From Trochalopteron elliotii (lineage: Eukaryota > Chordata > Aves > Passeriformes > Leiothrichidae), in NCBI GenBank assembly GCA_024734555.1, contig JANPWX010020199.1, positions 1,055,985 to 1,119,984 on the forward strand: a stretch of DNA of 64,000 bases, read 5' to 3'. Positions 48,961 through 62,400 of the stretch are shown here, one piece after another. The notes beneath the pieces are model-generated. The model was not told the origin of the DNA. It did no database searches and worked only from the letters and a program-made list of their open reading frames with translations. The position numbers and the translations under genes are program-made. Position 1 is the stretch's first letter. The number at the start of each line of letters is the position of its first letter.

Positions 48961-51867
48961 TGTGGGGGAGATGTTGAAGTGGTTCTTGGAAGATGTTTTT
49001 ACAGTTGATATCTTGCTACCTGCTTCTGACCTTAATTTAGAGAATAAATTTGGTTGTTTTTTACAGTACAGACTAACACTCTGTAATAATTTTCATGTTA
49101 TCATTTAGCAAGACAAAGCCAGTAAGAATAAAGAACTTTGATTTTTTTAAAATGAATACTTACAATTGATTCTGGTAAAATCTACCAGTCTCTACTAAGC
49201 TTTGACACAGAAATTTCTGAACTAGGGTCAGGTTGTGTTCAGATTGAGTCACTTTTTTATGATGTGCCTGTGCAACACAAAGACTTCTTTTTGTTTCTGA
49301 AAGTTTTAAGCAGACAATATTTAGTAAGGAAAAGCAATAAACTACAGAGGAAATCCTGACAATAAGTGAGACCAGGATTTCTGACAAAAGAAAGAGCAAA
49401 GAAAGAAGAGCAGGGAGGGAAAAAGCACCATTGGTAGAAACTCAGTAATGTTTGGACAGGGGCCTATGTGTACAGCTTTTGGAGAGCTCCTGCTGGTTGT
49501 CCTGAAGGATTTGAAGGAGATAGCTGAAAAAAAAGAAAAATTCCAAAAGCCAAACCAGGTGAAATAAGTTTATGACCTACACTATCCCTGAACAAGAAAC
49601 AGAAATCCACAGGATTTATTTTACCAATGAATGAGACAGCCAATCTGGCACTGCAGGATTTTTCTGCAGTGTAGGACACATACATGAAGACAGGAGATTG
49701 ACTTCCCATCTACCACAATCTCTTCAAAATCTAGGTTCAAGAAATAAATGAGAGAATTTATAGAAAAATGTGAGAATGCTTGCTTTTAAATGATGAGAAA
49801 AGAGAAAGAGTCTGTTTTAATACCAAATGGTATAATTTATAACTTAATTCTGGAATATTGATAAAATTGAAACCAAAAATTCTGCCATAACTTTCAGTAG
49901 CATGCATCATTAAATCCTGGAAGAAATTTCTGGAAGAAATTGAACAGATGAGGAATATTTTGCACATTTTTGTACAGATAAATACAATCAGAGGATTCTA
50001 GACATGACAATGCTTTTGTTGTTAAAAAGTTTAGAATTTTGATATGCAAATAATGTTTTCATATTAGTAAGCAATTCATACTTGCCCTTTATTGGAAGTG
50101 CGAACTCAAAACAGTTTTCACGTATTTTCTTTATTTGTTTTTTAAGTCAACACGTAGAAAAACAAAAGAAAGGGAAAACCCCCAAGTTTTAAAAGGGATT
50201 TTTTAAATTAATTTTTACATCAATAGTTTAAATAGAAACCTGCAGAAGAACCAAACAGCAAAATCAAGGATTCAAATGATCCCTTGGTAGTTAGACTTCC
50301 ATGAGACAATTTAGGAGCCTGGAGACTGGAACATTGTTATGAGTAATATAAATACATATTTGTCATATTGGAAGTTCCTCTTACATTTTCTGACTACTTT
50401 TATCTGCCTGAATTCCTGTTTCTATATGCTCAGATCTTTCTGAGCTTATTTGAAGGTCACAGGAGATGTTGAGCAGCCAGACCAAAGTAGAAAGTCAGAT
50501 TGCTGTGCAGGATGTGAATGGCAGAGGTTGTACCTGCTTTGCTTTCAAGACAGACATCACTCAGACAGTGCTGGGAGTATATTTGTAAATTTCGTTTCCA
50601 CAGGCTTAAACTAATCTTAGGGATTTTTGTCTACAAGATAAGTGAAAGTATTTACCTTGGCTTTAGACCTGAATGAGGAAAGAAGTGGTGTGTGAAAGAA
50701 GAAACTTTGTTGTGAACATGTACAAATACATGTGTGTTTCCAGAAGTATTCTTGGGGCTTTAAGGAAACGTAGGAAGAAAAAGCCTTGCAAAAAAATGTA
50801 AGTCGTTTTAATCGGTTAGTTGAAGTAATTGCATGATCTGCTTCTGATGAGAGTCTGTGAGAACTTTTCTGTCAGAATACTCATCATCATAAGTAACTTA
50901 ATAATTTAGTAACTGGTTTTCTCTTTGGGTTTTTTTTTGTTTATTTAAAAAATATTTTTCCCCTTCACTTTTCCTGTCCTGTGGTGAACCTATTTGGTTT
51001 GTAGTTTCCAGTAGCATTAAGGCTTCTCTGTTAATAGGTAATGGGTTTCTGTGGGAGGGATGCTAATTCAATGTGCTGGGAAGTCTGCTGGGAAACTCCC
51101 TGAAATCATTTCACCAGGTCTTATCTTTCTGCTTCAGTTTCTATGGTAATACTATACTTTTCTCATCAGTATTGTGGTGGTAAAGGCAATTTAATTATTA
51201 AACATCAATTTCTCCATCAAGTATTGTAGCTTCAACAATAAGGATTTTGGTGTGGGTTTACCAGCACAAGTACAGCTGCAGGTTCTCTTGGCAGTTTATC
51301 TGGCTGGGGCTAAATTTAGCTCCACAGTTGAGCTACAGTGATAGCTTGAAGTAAATCTCAGCCATCTGCAGCCACCAAGGTGCACGATCCCTAAAACAGA
51401 CACTATTTTGGCCAAAATTAGGAGACATGATTCTGCTTTTGGAAAACTGTACAGCTTAATGTTTAAATGATAATAAGTGTTGCACTTTGCGGTGTTGCAT
51501 CATCCAAAATAAAGTGCAGTACAAATTTGCTTTCTTAGGTGGAACAGAGTCTCAAAAATAACCATTTTTCCTTAAAGGAGCCAAGTCTTCCACTGTAAAA
51601 GTTTTAATGTATGGTTTTGACCTTAGCCTAATATTATGTACATATTTAAACAGATGCATAATTTTAATAATAATAACTAATAATTTTCCTCATGCATTCT
51701 GAGTGAGTACTCTTGTACTATTTGAACTTGAAAGCTTGGTAACCTAATTACCTGTTTACTAACTAACCTAACCTAGTTCAGATTTATTCCATTGAGAGAT
51801 TTTTTGGATCTTCATGAGAAGATTTTTTCTGGAAATAATTAAACAAGTGTGCATGTACATTCTTACT
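48961..51867. other. Intron 1 DNA without recognised elements
   Basis: AT-rich intronic sequence. I looked for a 3' LTR matching 46237-46714 after the pol remnant and did not find one. No exon or clear repeat was recognised. Confidence 0.5.
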
Positions 51868-52145
51868 GCAGAATCATCTAGGTTGGAAAAGATCTTTGAA
51901 GCCATCAAGTCCAACGTATGACCCAACACCACCTTGTCAACTAGACCTTGATACTAAGTGCCATGTCCAGTCTATCCTTAAATACCTTCAGAGACGGTGA
52001 CTCCACCAGTTCCCTGGGCAGCCCATTCCAATGCCCTATCACTCCTTTTGTGAAAAAGTTCCTAATAATAAATGTAAACATTCCCTGGCACAGCTTGCAG
52101 CTGTGTCCTCTTGCCTAAGACGGTGTCCTCTTGTTCTATGAGACA
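51868..52145 (-). mobile_element. CR1-type LINE fragment (3' end), antisense
   Basis: Reverse-orientation CR1 landmarks in order: GCAGAATCATCTAGGTTGGA, AAGTCCAACGTATGACCCAA, CACCACCTTGTCAACTAGAC, TTGATACTAAGTGCCATGTC, GGTGACTCCACCAGTTCCCT, GGGCAGCCCATTCCAATGCC and GTGAAAAAGTTCCTAATAAT. It belongs to a different CR1 subfamily from the 33-kb copy. The 5'-truncated end lies near 52145. Confidence 0.9.
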
Positions 52146-55100
52146 TGTTTACATGCAGGAGTATGCATAAGGTATTTGTCATTTGTGTACATCACTGCTA
52201 CAATAAAAAAAACTTGAGGTGTCACTGCACTTCAGTAACATGGCATTAGGAAGTCTGCGTCTCTTCTCAGTGGCAGTTCTACGGTTTTATCAATTATTTT
52301 CTGTGCTGCTGTCAGACTGAATCTGAATATCTTTTGTGCGATCACAAAGAGAAATGGTTTATCACAGAACTGAGGACTGAGGATGTATACCTTGTGTAAT
52401 GCCAGGGGAGCAGTGACACATACCACCAGGTGTCTCTGTGTTACACTAAGGCATTTGCTGATGCTGTTGTCTAATTTAGGTTTCATGCATGTACTGTGTT
52501 TGTTTAGCCCTGGTCCTGTAAGGGGATTAGCTTAAAGAACCAGGACATTGTGGCAAATCCTTATTCTGTTTGGGATGAAGTGTTCTGTTCACCAGTAACA
52601 TTTTAATGTATCTCAGGTGTAGTGGAGGAGATGCAAGCAGCATATTGTCCTGAAGTGTGAATTAATATATTAAAAATATACAGCTGGGTTGCATTTAGTG
52701 ATAAAATAGTTCCTCATCATGCAAATGGAGAAACTGATTAACTTGTTGCCTTTCTGAATGAGGGACAAGCGACGCAACCCTAAGATTGCCTAGATTCAGA
52801 GGCTCTCTGGACAATGGCACTCCAAATGCTGTGGGTAATTGGACATGTAAGTAGAAGGTTGCTTTTTCTGTGTGTCCCTGAGCAGGTGGTCCTGTGGATG
52901 AAGGCAGAGGACTATTGCAGCAGCCTTCTTAAATTAAACAAGGAGTAGGGTGAAGAGCTTGGCTTTCTGCCTCTCAGAAACTGGATCTTATTAAGACAAA
53001 CTATGTTAAGTAGGCATATTTTAAACCCTATATTCATATATAGCTAGAGAAAATGAAGAAACTTTCAGCAGTTCTAATATAATAAGGACACTCTGAAGTA
53101 GATGCCATTTATTTTACCAGTTAGCAAGTATTTCACTTCTGTAGGCAAAATCCAGTGATTGTAGTGATGGCAAGTTTTTCAGCCATTGCTCTACTCTCTT
53201 GCCTTGTAGCGTGTTTGAGGGAGATGGAGATCTATTGGAGCAGTGATACATGTGAATAAACTCTTACTGTTTCAGTTGTATTTAATTGTATCATTATGCA
53301 ATTGTTCTGAAAGAAACACCAATGTGTTATGTAAGTTATGCTTGTTTGTAATAATGATCTCTTTCATTAAACTTACTAGAAGTCTATAAACAATTCTTTA
53401 AGAGTTGTTATAAGTAGCTCTTTTATGCTGCCTGTCACTTGAGATTAATATCAATAAAATTAAGTACTAGTTACTTGTCAAAGGAGGAAAAGTTGTGGAT
53501 TTCTAGAAAATATTTCCAACATGCTTTTCAGGTAACCCTACAGCATAACACAGCAGACTGTTGCCTAATGATGGAAGAGGAACACAGTACTAATAGTAGT
53601 CACTAAACCAAGCTGTTAATCTTGTCAAAGTGTATACTGCTGGCACTAAAATTGTATTGTTATTTCCATTCTTTCTAGCAAATAAATGATTTTATTATTT
53701 TGGATTTGATTTTTAAATTATTTTTATGGTGATTTCAGTGGTTATTTGTAAGTGAATGACTGTGCTTTTACTGGCACTGTGTATAGTTTCAGAAATGTCA
53801 TCCTGTACCTTAATGAGTGTCAGTAGCAAATATTGTAAATATCTGTGTCTTTCAGTGCCAACAGTAATGTTTCAGATAACTGAAGTTGTTCCTTAAGTGC
53901 CCACTAAAATCCTAAATGACTGCATGGCTGTGTGTGCCCTCCAGGCAGTGCCATCTAGCCCGATGCCATACTTGGTTACTCCTACAATGAGAAGCTGTTT
54001 GATCCTCTGTGAAAACTGAAAGCAGAATTACAGTCATACAGGGTCTCAAGGACTGCTGCTGTAATTGCTGACTTTTTCTTCTGTGTTCCTTATTTATATT
54101 TAAAAATCAAAATGGCTATAACAGGATCTGAAAGAGATGTAAGAATAGAATTAGAATATATGAAATAGATAGAAACCAGTCAGCAAAGAGATTCTTGAAG
54201 TCTTTAATCTGATTAAGGTATGAGATAAATAAATGAAGCATTCATGAAAATTAGGGAAAGGATCTCATGAGACATTCAAAAATACCTGAAGGAAGAATAT
54301 ATGAAAACAACTTAATCTTGAAAATATTGTTGCAGATTTTAAAATTTATTTTATGCCTATTCATATATATTTTTTTTTAATGTGGATTCTAACAGAACAA
54401 GCAGATTGCTTTCTTCCATTGAATGTTTTGCTGCTAGGCACCATTAAGCAACTATTTGAAGCTCCAGCTGGCATTTTAGATGCATAAAGATCTGTGCTTC
54501 ACCTTACATTTTTACAGGAAATTAATCACAACTACAATTACTAGATAGTGAATGTGAACTAATCTAAACACCTTCTGCCTGTTTCATTGCTGCAGATTTC
54601 CTCTGAAGGTTTTGGTCAGTTTTTTTAGTCTTTGCATTCTTTTCCAGGTTGGAATATATTCAGTGTTTAATTGCAGTATTAGTGGTCTCATATGAATGGT
54701 CCTGTACCTGGATACATATTTGCTGAGAAAGATTTGTACTGGTAGCATCCAGTCACAGATTCATGTTGTTAGAGGAAAGGACTTTCAGTCTCAAATTCTC
54801 TCTCATTTTCTTTCAAGACTGGTTATTTTCTTTGAGCCCTGGAGGGCTGTGCTGCCTTATTCCCTAATACCAATTTTCCAACATGTCATCTTCCATTTAT
54901 ACTGCAATTATCACGGCTTTTATCCTTGTTTTCTGAAGGTGGTAGAACTGGAGCCAAAGCAAAAGCGGGGTTAGTCCCATAAAGTTTTGGGTTTTGATGA
55001 CTGTAGATTTTTGCAGGATGTTCTGGAGGTATATGTGCATTTTAGTTTGACTTTACCTTTTCCCATGGAAGGCTAACATTAGTCAGTATTTCAGTCTTAA

Positions 55101-57299
55101 TATAGTGTTTCTACCATCATTTTTCCCCCTCCTTCTTCAGGTTATTTTTATGGGAGGTGACATTTTACTGTTATTACTATTTTTTAAATAATTTTATTAG
55201 GTGAGTATAGGAAATCCAAATCTATATTTGTGATAACTACCCATTCTCATTTCTTATAAAGCAGACGTTACTTCCTGTTTGGCCAGTGGTAGGTTACTGA
55301 TCCAGTTTTGCTCCCCTTTTTCTCTGTAGAGGGAGATTTAACCTGTTACAGTCATGGTGAGGCCTTGATAAGTCTTTGTTACAGTCCCTGATGAATTTTG
55401 ATAAAAGCCCAACCTGTGACATGGAAATGGTCTGTGAAGAATTGTAATAGATTTGTCAGAATGTGCTCCACATGTTATGCTGGAGTTCATAATTTGATAT
55501 TGATGGCCTGTAACATTTTCTGCTGTGACTGTAAAAATGTATTCTCATTAGAGAATGCAACTAATATAACGTTTGTAAGATAATGTGGTTTATTCCAACG
55601 GTATTTTTGTCCAGGATCAAGTGACTGCAGAAACAGTTGAACACATCAGTTACTAAAGAAAAAATTATATGAGAAATAGTGCTGACAAAGGCAAACCGTT
55701 GACTCGCAGTTCTCCTGAGGTTTATTATTCAAATAAGAATGAAAGAAACTTAGTGGCTTGATATAATAAATCTGATATGTTTAAGTACAGCATATGGCTG
55801 CAAACTGAACAGAAGTCCATAACTGATGCTCTTGCTGGCATGTATCTGGTAATATTGTTGAAGCATATCAGAAAAGGAATCAGGAATGCTAGGGACATCT
55901 ATTGAAAATGCCTCTGAAATGTGTGATTTTAAAATGGGAGTTGTAGTCCTCTCCCTGCACATCAGCGTGTCATATCTTGCAATGCTCTCTGCTGTGCTTG
56001 AGTGTGCAGCTGGCACACTGAAGCTGTCCTGAGCCAGCCTGGTGAGCCTATGTGAGCAGGAGGCCTGCAGTGTCAGGAGAGAAGGGGCAGGGCAGAGAAG
56101 GTGCGCAGGAGAGCTCTGTTACCCTGCTGTGGATGTTAGTGAGTTTGTGGTGAGGGCATGAATGAGAGATTTGGGGCATAAACCTGGCCATCTCCTTTTG
56201 TGGTAGTGGCAGCATTACTGGAGGCTGATAGAATACTGTACAATTATAGCTACAAATTTTTTTTCTGCTAATTATCATTCAAGCTCATGTTAAGATAGTC
56301 ATGCACAAAAATTAGAAATTTTTTAGCATCACTGAACAGAAATATTTCTACTGCAGCTCTTCAGGGCATTCCATCCAATGGTTTCCAATACTTTATGATC
56401 TAGAGATAAATAGATTTGTGGTTAATAAACTGGGCACATGACACATTGCAGAAAGGCATAGATAGCATCTTGAAAAATGTTATAAACTAAACTCATTTAA
56501 ACAAAGGCAGTTTTTAAGTACTGTCAAAATTGGTTTTATACCAAGTAATGAGAAATGCAAGTCTCATCTCTGTAAAAGTAGAATAATATTTTGGAAAGGA
56601 GAAACTATAAAAGGGATCTAGAAGTCAGAGTTAGCAAGCAATTCTGCAAGAAAACCTAATATAACATTGCAGAAAAATCATCTACAGTGACCTCCAAATC
56701 TATAAAACTGAATAAATATCCTGTCTGTGAGGAGAGTTGATTTCACCAGTGAGTAAGAGAAGGACAAGTGCTTGAGAAGGACATCAGAAAATTGCACACA
56801 CTGTCGGCATTTTTAGGAAGATGTTGAAAAATAAAGTTGTGGCTTGTCATACAATTTGCAGGTGAAGAAAATGGTGATCAGAGAAAACCTGAGATCAGTT
56901 TGTTCAATTTACCAAAACAAAGGTGGAGGATGATTATTATCCAGGAGAACACATAGAGCCTCTCAAGGTTTATCCCTGCAAGATTGCTAGTGTTGGGAAG
57001 TGGACAGTATCTTGTTTGCTTCTGCAGCATTATATAAATCTTCAGGCACATCAATCGTCTTTGGTTCCTTATATGGAGAAAAGTGCATCGACTTACTTTT
57101 ATTAGGTTGATTAGCTTTGAGAGCAACGTATCAAGGTGCACAGCAGACTTGCTATCTCTTTGCACCTCAAGACGATCTGTTTTGCCCAGGCAAAGTCATG
57201 GACAGTGGCAGGTCAAAATACTTTAGTATGCTGAAGAGCAGCCAATGTGTGTGATTTTCAGTCTTGTGAAGTCTCAAGATCTGAAAATGCTGGATCAGT
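52146..57299. other. Intron 1 DNA without recognised elements
   Basis: AT-rich sequence with chance frames only. No CR1, LTR or exon signature was recognised. A minus-strand frame at 55750-56016 has no known domain. Confidence 0.5.
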
Positions 57300-59400
57300 G
57301 GAAACTCGCACAGTTTCAGTTTTACCAGGGCTGGTGCGTGACAGGGAGTATGATATATCTGCTCAATACCATGCTCTCTGGCCCAGGTGTCTATCAGGTT
57401 GTTTTTGAAATGAGTCCTGTAGTCCAAGTCATTTCTTTCAGGGGTGCCATGTCACTACAGGACTTGCTTTGCAAGGCCCAGGATGGTGTTCCAGGCAGTG
57501 GTGTGAGGCACAGGATACATCTCCAGCCATCCAGTGGTTCTTTACACAAATGTTAGCACATAGCTATTACCTTGGTGTGTTTGTGGGAGTGTGATGTAAT
57601 TAATCTGCCAGGCCTTCTCATATTTTTGTTTTGACCATCATCCACCATACCACAGAGGCTTTACCCATTTGGCCTGCTTGATTGCCATGAATGTTTCACA
57701 GTTATGGATCACCTAGGAAATAATGTCCATGTTTAAGTCCACCTCTCAGTTGTGAGCCCATCTGTATGTTGCATCTCTTACTGGATTATCTGACATGTCA
57801 AGGGCCCCTCGAGCCAGAAATAAGTCATCCTTGTCCTGCCGGTAAGCTTTTCGTTTTCTGGCAGCTGGTCAAATGGTGGGCAGGTCCTCCTCAGCATGTA
57901 TCATCTTCTCCTTCTCCTTGTCTGGTAGTCAGCTAGTCTGCAATTTTTTCCTTTGGGCCAGTTCTTGATGAATTCCAGGATCCTTGGGCAATTGGGTTTT
58001 CCTGTTTGAGCTTGGTGTCTGATCAGTGCTATCTACTCACTGTGTGCAGCATCAGTGGCATGGTGTGTGTAACGGACTGTCCCTTTGAACATCCAGCCCA
58101 GCACAGGCAGTCAGGGTGCCAGGAGGAGCTGTGCTTTGGTGCCTGTCACTTCTGAGGCAGCTTGAAATGCTTCAATAAACTGCAAAGATGCAATTTTTTT
58201 GTTGGAGTGCGGCAGGTCTCGGATCCTTTTTGTCTGTGACTCCAGATGGTAATCTATTGTCCTCTTCCCGATTCCCTTATTAATGCCCACATCCTGGGAC
58301 AGGAATCCCAGTTGCTTGGCTTCACTACCATTTAGTTTCATAATGTGGGCCGTGCTATGCCAGCATTGGAGCAGCCAGGTCAGCAGGGGCTCACCTGACT
58401 GAAATCTTGAGTATCTTGCAGCTGACTTGGGGCTAAGAATTGGGTGATTATCTTTGGCCCTGCCTCCTGTTGTAAGGGCTTTACTTCTTCATCCATCACT
58501 AAGTGAACTGATTTTGTCTTGCATTTCTTCTTCTGTAGATAGGCAACTGCTATTGCCATGGCTTGTTTCTGTGGTTCAGCTGCAGTTTGAGTGGCCACAG
58601 TGCATCTTTCTCTGCTTTTCTCCTGTTCCCAGTAAAGGGGGTTGTGGAGTATCAAGCAGCGTTCAATAAATAGTAGACATGGTCCAGGCATACTGTAGAA
58701 TTTTCCTCCTCTCTGGAACTGCCACACTATTTTTCTTTCAAATATTCTGCCACTTTAACAGGGTCCTGTAGTTATTCAGGGGTGAACTTCCAAACCATTT
58801 GAGAAGAATGGTACTTTAAAACATGGCCCATTTTTTCTCCCACATTCCCTGCCACTCATAACTCTTGGGCCAGATCTCTGGATAGTCTTCATAGAAATCT
58901 TTCTTGACTCTGAACATGATGTAGACAGCTCTGAGGAGACCTGGTAGACTTAGGAACAAGAACATACTTTCTTTCACATACAAAGGGACTTCAGAATTCT
59001 CAAAAGCTCTTGTAACAGGCCTGAAAGAGGAAGATGGAGTGAAAGACCAGGGAAAATAATCCTACCCTGTTTCCCCCTTACTGACTTGTAAGATTATTAA
59101 TGGACTCCCAAAGGTAGCAGCTGAGGTAAGAACAGGAGAGGAGCACTGAACACACGTCCCAGATGACCCTCATTGCTCTCAATGTTATCATGTCGTAAAC
59201 TGATATCCTGCAGTACATCAACAAAGCTATCCTGATCTCTCTCCCATCCTGAAAAATACCCACACATACTGCACGTATGGGAATATATACAGATTGGTGT
59301 ACCACAGCCAAGCAACAATGTCACCAGTGGCTCCATACCTAATACAACAAATGCCTAGATCAAATTAATTTCCAGTCTGCTCTGGGCAGATCTGCTGTTA
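57300..59400 (-). mobile_element. ERVL-like provirus remnant, antisense to MCTP1, internally deleted, no LTR found
   Basis: On the minus strand the order is leader (about 59390 to 59100, matching 46750-47060), a probable gag-like part with several short frames (about 59070 to 58380), the end of reverse transcriptase (about 58340 to 57850, matching 47310-47600 where both are present) and integrase (about 57800 to 57340). RNase H, present in the sense copy, is missing here, whereas the gag-like part is present here and missing there. No LTR was recognised beyond 59400 or before 57300. Frames are interrupted. Both ends are approximate. Confidence 0.7.
57340..58341 (-). pseudogene. Broken ERV pol remnant: RT end joined to integrase
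   Basis: The longest clean piece is 58341 to 58111, whose tail (EAFQAASEVTGTKAQLLLAP) is the region linking reverse transcriptase to RNase H. Integrase follows after a deletion of RNase H. The first catalytic Asp, expected after WQI, is Asn (minus-strand AAT at 57601-57599), the same change as in the sense copy at 48273. One zinc-binding Cys is retained (complement of about 57704) but its partner is not. The second catalytic Asp is kept in DYRTHF. The sequence continues into TWAREHGIEQIYHTP and then loses similarity to integrase. It cannot encode an active enzyme. Confidence 0.65.
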
Positions 59401-62400
59401 TTGCAGCCCTTCGTGCCCCACATTATGCATTGCATAAGTCTGTTGTGATTTAGGAATGGCACTCCTGATTTAGTGTTCCCACTGAGACTCTCCAAACCAT
59501 GTTCTACACACTCAGTCCTCCTCCCCCTACTCACATTAAGTCTGCTTCCAGACAGGCTTTAGGAATGAATTAGAGCGAGAGAAATCAATGAGCCTCTTTA
59601 GAGCAAAGACCTGCTGCTGTGTGAGCTGCAGGATGGAAATGGCTCTCCAGCTGTTCCTGTGCATGGTAGGCTTCATCACTGTCCATGGCCCTGGTGTGTC
59701 TCAATCTGGCAGCAGTCACCTGAGCTGCAGGGTGGTTCTGCATGCTTTTTGGTTTACTGTGTCCTCACCTTAAAATAATCTATGTTTGAGCAGGTCTGAT
59801 GATACATGTGTCAGTGGAATCACTGCTGTTTGCATCCAGGACTGGAGACAAACTGGGTAGCACTGCTGGTCTCTATGCAGTATTTCCTAATTGAAAAGAA
59901 GGGAACATATTTTAGTTTAAATATCAGTTTTAGTCAATTCACTGTTTCATAATGAACTTCCAGAATAGCTTATTAGTAAGAGACTGTGTTTTAATCAAGG
60001 TAATGTTGTTTTTAGCATAATGTGAAGCACACATAAGATTTTTAGTTTTACATCACTGCTTTTCCCAGAATATTAGCACTTGTTTTGTTAAGAGGCCTTA
60101 CTGATCCCCTAGGAATTAAGATACCTTACAGTTTAGCTAGAGTCTATAAATACATCAAAACCTTGATATGTTTATAGACTCTTGATATCAAAACCTTTAT
60201 TCTCAAACCTTGTTTCCTTTCATTAAGTGTAAATCCCCATTGTGCAAAGGGAAATCAAGATGGATTCAATGTTACTGTTTCTGAATTTTTGTATATTAAC
60301 TTAGGGGAAATATTTGGAGAATATGTGAAAGTGAATGAACTAGAAATTCTGAAGGCATACAAAATCTTATCTTGTAAGGTGATTTTAATTCTATGTGGAC
60401 TGGCATTTAGCAGCAGCACTTGAAAGAAATATTTTGCTTTTACTAAATTGTAGCTAACACCATAAAGGGGTTGTATCCAGTATAATGCATCACTAGTATT
60501 CATTTGTTCCCAAACTATTGATGTCCCTGCCTGAGGCTGAGAGCTCTTTAGCTCTTATAAAGAAAGCTAACACGTTGTGACTGAAAATACGGAATCACTT
60601 CCAAGGGTGAGTTCATGTTGAGGGAGGTCAAGCACTGGGTTAACAGATGAATTTTAGGTTCAGCCAGGAGTCTCCTCTATGTGTTGAATATTGCAATACT
60701 CTTTTCTGCACTGCATGGTTCTTACACTGTAATTGCCTGAAGATTTAATAACTACTGAATATAAGTTTTATTCTAGGAATAGTTCATACTGAGAACTAAT
60801 AAGGAGATGGAATTTGCAATGATAAATGAAAATTTGTTCTGAACATGAAAGTATAGCAGTCTGTTTCTCAAGAGGATAGGGTTTTTTGATGTCTTTTGTG
60901 ATTTAAAGTACCTTTTAATAAGCAATTTAACTTTCTACTCTCTGAAATTGCGTAAATTCTGTACTACCAAATTTTATTATTCATCTCACCTTCAACTGAA
61001 ATGAAATTGTTATTCAAAAAGCTTGGCTGGCATAAAAAAGAAAGAAAGAAAGTAACCAGACTGCTAAATGAATAAATAAAATTTATATGACTTGAGGTTT
61101 GCTTTATCTTACTAAATAGTTTTGTGGACATACCTTTTTTTTTTTTTTAATTACCAGTTTCTGTAGATGTTCTTGGTAGCACTCAGTGTATGTTGTCAAG
61201 AGATTGTTGAAAACTGAGAAATTTTCTAAGTAGGAATGGAATCTACCTTAAACATAAACATATGAACGAGTTTCATCCTAACATGAAACTTGAATCCATC
61301 CAAAGTGCAGAGAAGACCCCAGGGCCATTCAAGAAAGGAAATTTCACTTTGTGAAAAAAGCCTGGCAGAAATTCATTTGCTTTGATTTTTTTTCTTGCTG
61401 TTAATATTTTGAAGTATTTTGGTCTAGAAGCATTGAGCATTTTTTGTGCTTGAATCCATTTTCTCTAAAACAAAATTTGCTTCCACAGGTCATCAGCAGC
61501 TGCCTTGATGTCTGTGGCAGCTGAGGAAACTGGGCATTGAGCATCAAATGTCTGTCTAAGCAGCTTGTCTGTCTATCTGATTTATGCTGCTTGAAATTTG
61601 GAGCAGACTCCTTTCCAGGCATGTTTATGTTCTACTCATTCAATTGCTTCCATGAAAAATTATATTCTACAAACAATTTTATTTTTCCCCCCAGACTTTG
61701 GCAATCCTGGGTACCGTGACTAAGGGCTACAAGCCAGTTTTTAATTTCTTTACGTTGTTTTGTATCCATCTGTGTTGTTGGTTAATTTCTTTGTCTCTGC
61801 TTTGTTTTGCTGGGCTTTTAAAAAAGGTTTTAATATTTGTTGCACAGCTGCATGATGAGTTGCCTGTCTTTTTTCAGAACCTTCTGCCAGATTTGGCTCA
61901 GGTTTAAGAGAGGAATATGTAAGGAGCATTATGTGTTGTTTTTTACCAGGAAGATGTTAGGACAACAAAGCTTTTTGATGTTCCTACCCACTTTTGCAAG
62001 AAGCTCGGGAAGAAAAATTAATTTGGAAGTATTCCTCTAGAAAGTAACTATAGTCCTTCGTTAATCAGCATTTTTATGAAAGAAAATAGAGGAAAAGTAT
62101 CAGCTTTGTTGGGGAGTGGTTGGCTCACTTTGAGGTCATTATGTGCTCGTAGTAAATCTTTACTCACCTCTGGGTGAGTAACCTAGTAATCCTAAACCAC
62201 CCTTTAAAACAAACAAAAATGTCAAGCCTCTTCTGTCCCTGTTCATGTTTAAGCAGATTCTGCAATATCTGTGTGGTGAGGAAAGACTAAATATAATTTG
62301 GAGATTTTTTTTTCTGCCTGGTGATACCTATTTTGTGGCTGTTAGTCCACTTGGTGAACCGTCTTCCTCTTCAGCCCATATACAGAGACACTAGTGCACA

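Noticed and set aside
48961..49760. 3' LTR for the sense ERVL-like element
   Set aside because: No sequence starting like TGTCCTAGTTTCGG or ending GGTTTAAACCA was found after the pol remnant, so the element appears 3'-truncated.
61680..61907. Possible MCTP1 exon after a pyrimidine tract and AG at 61693-61694
   Set aside because: The downstream frames do not resemble the MCTP1 C2 region and no donor with a matching frame was evident.
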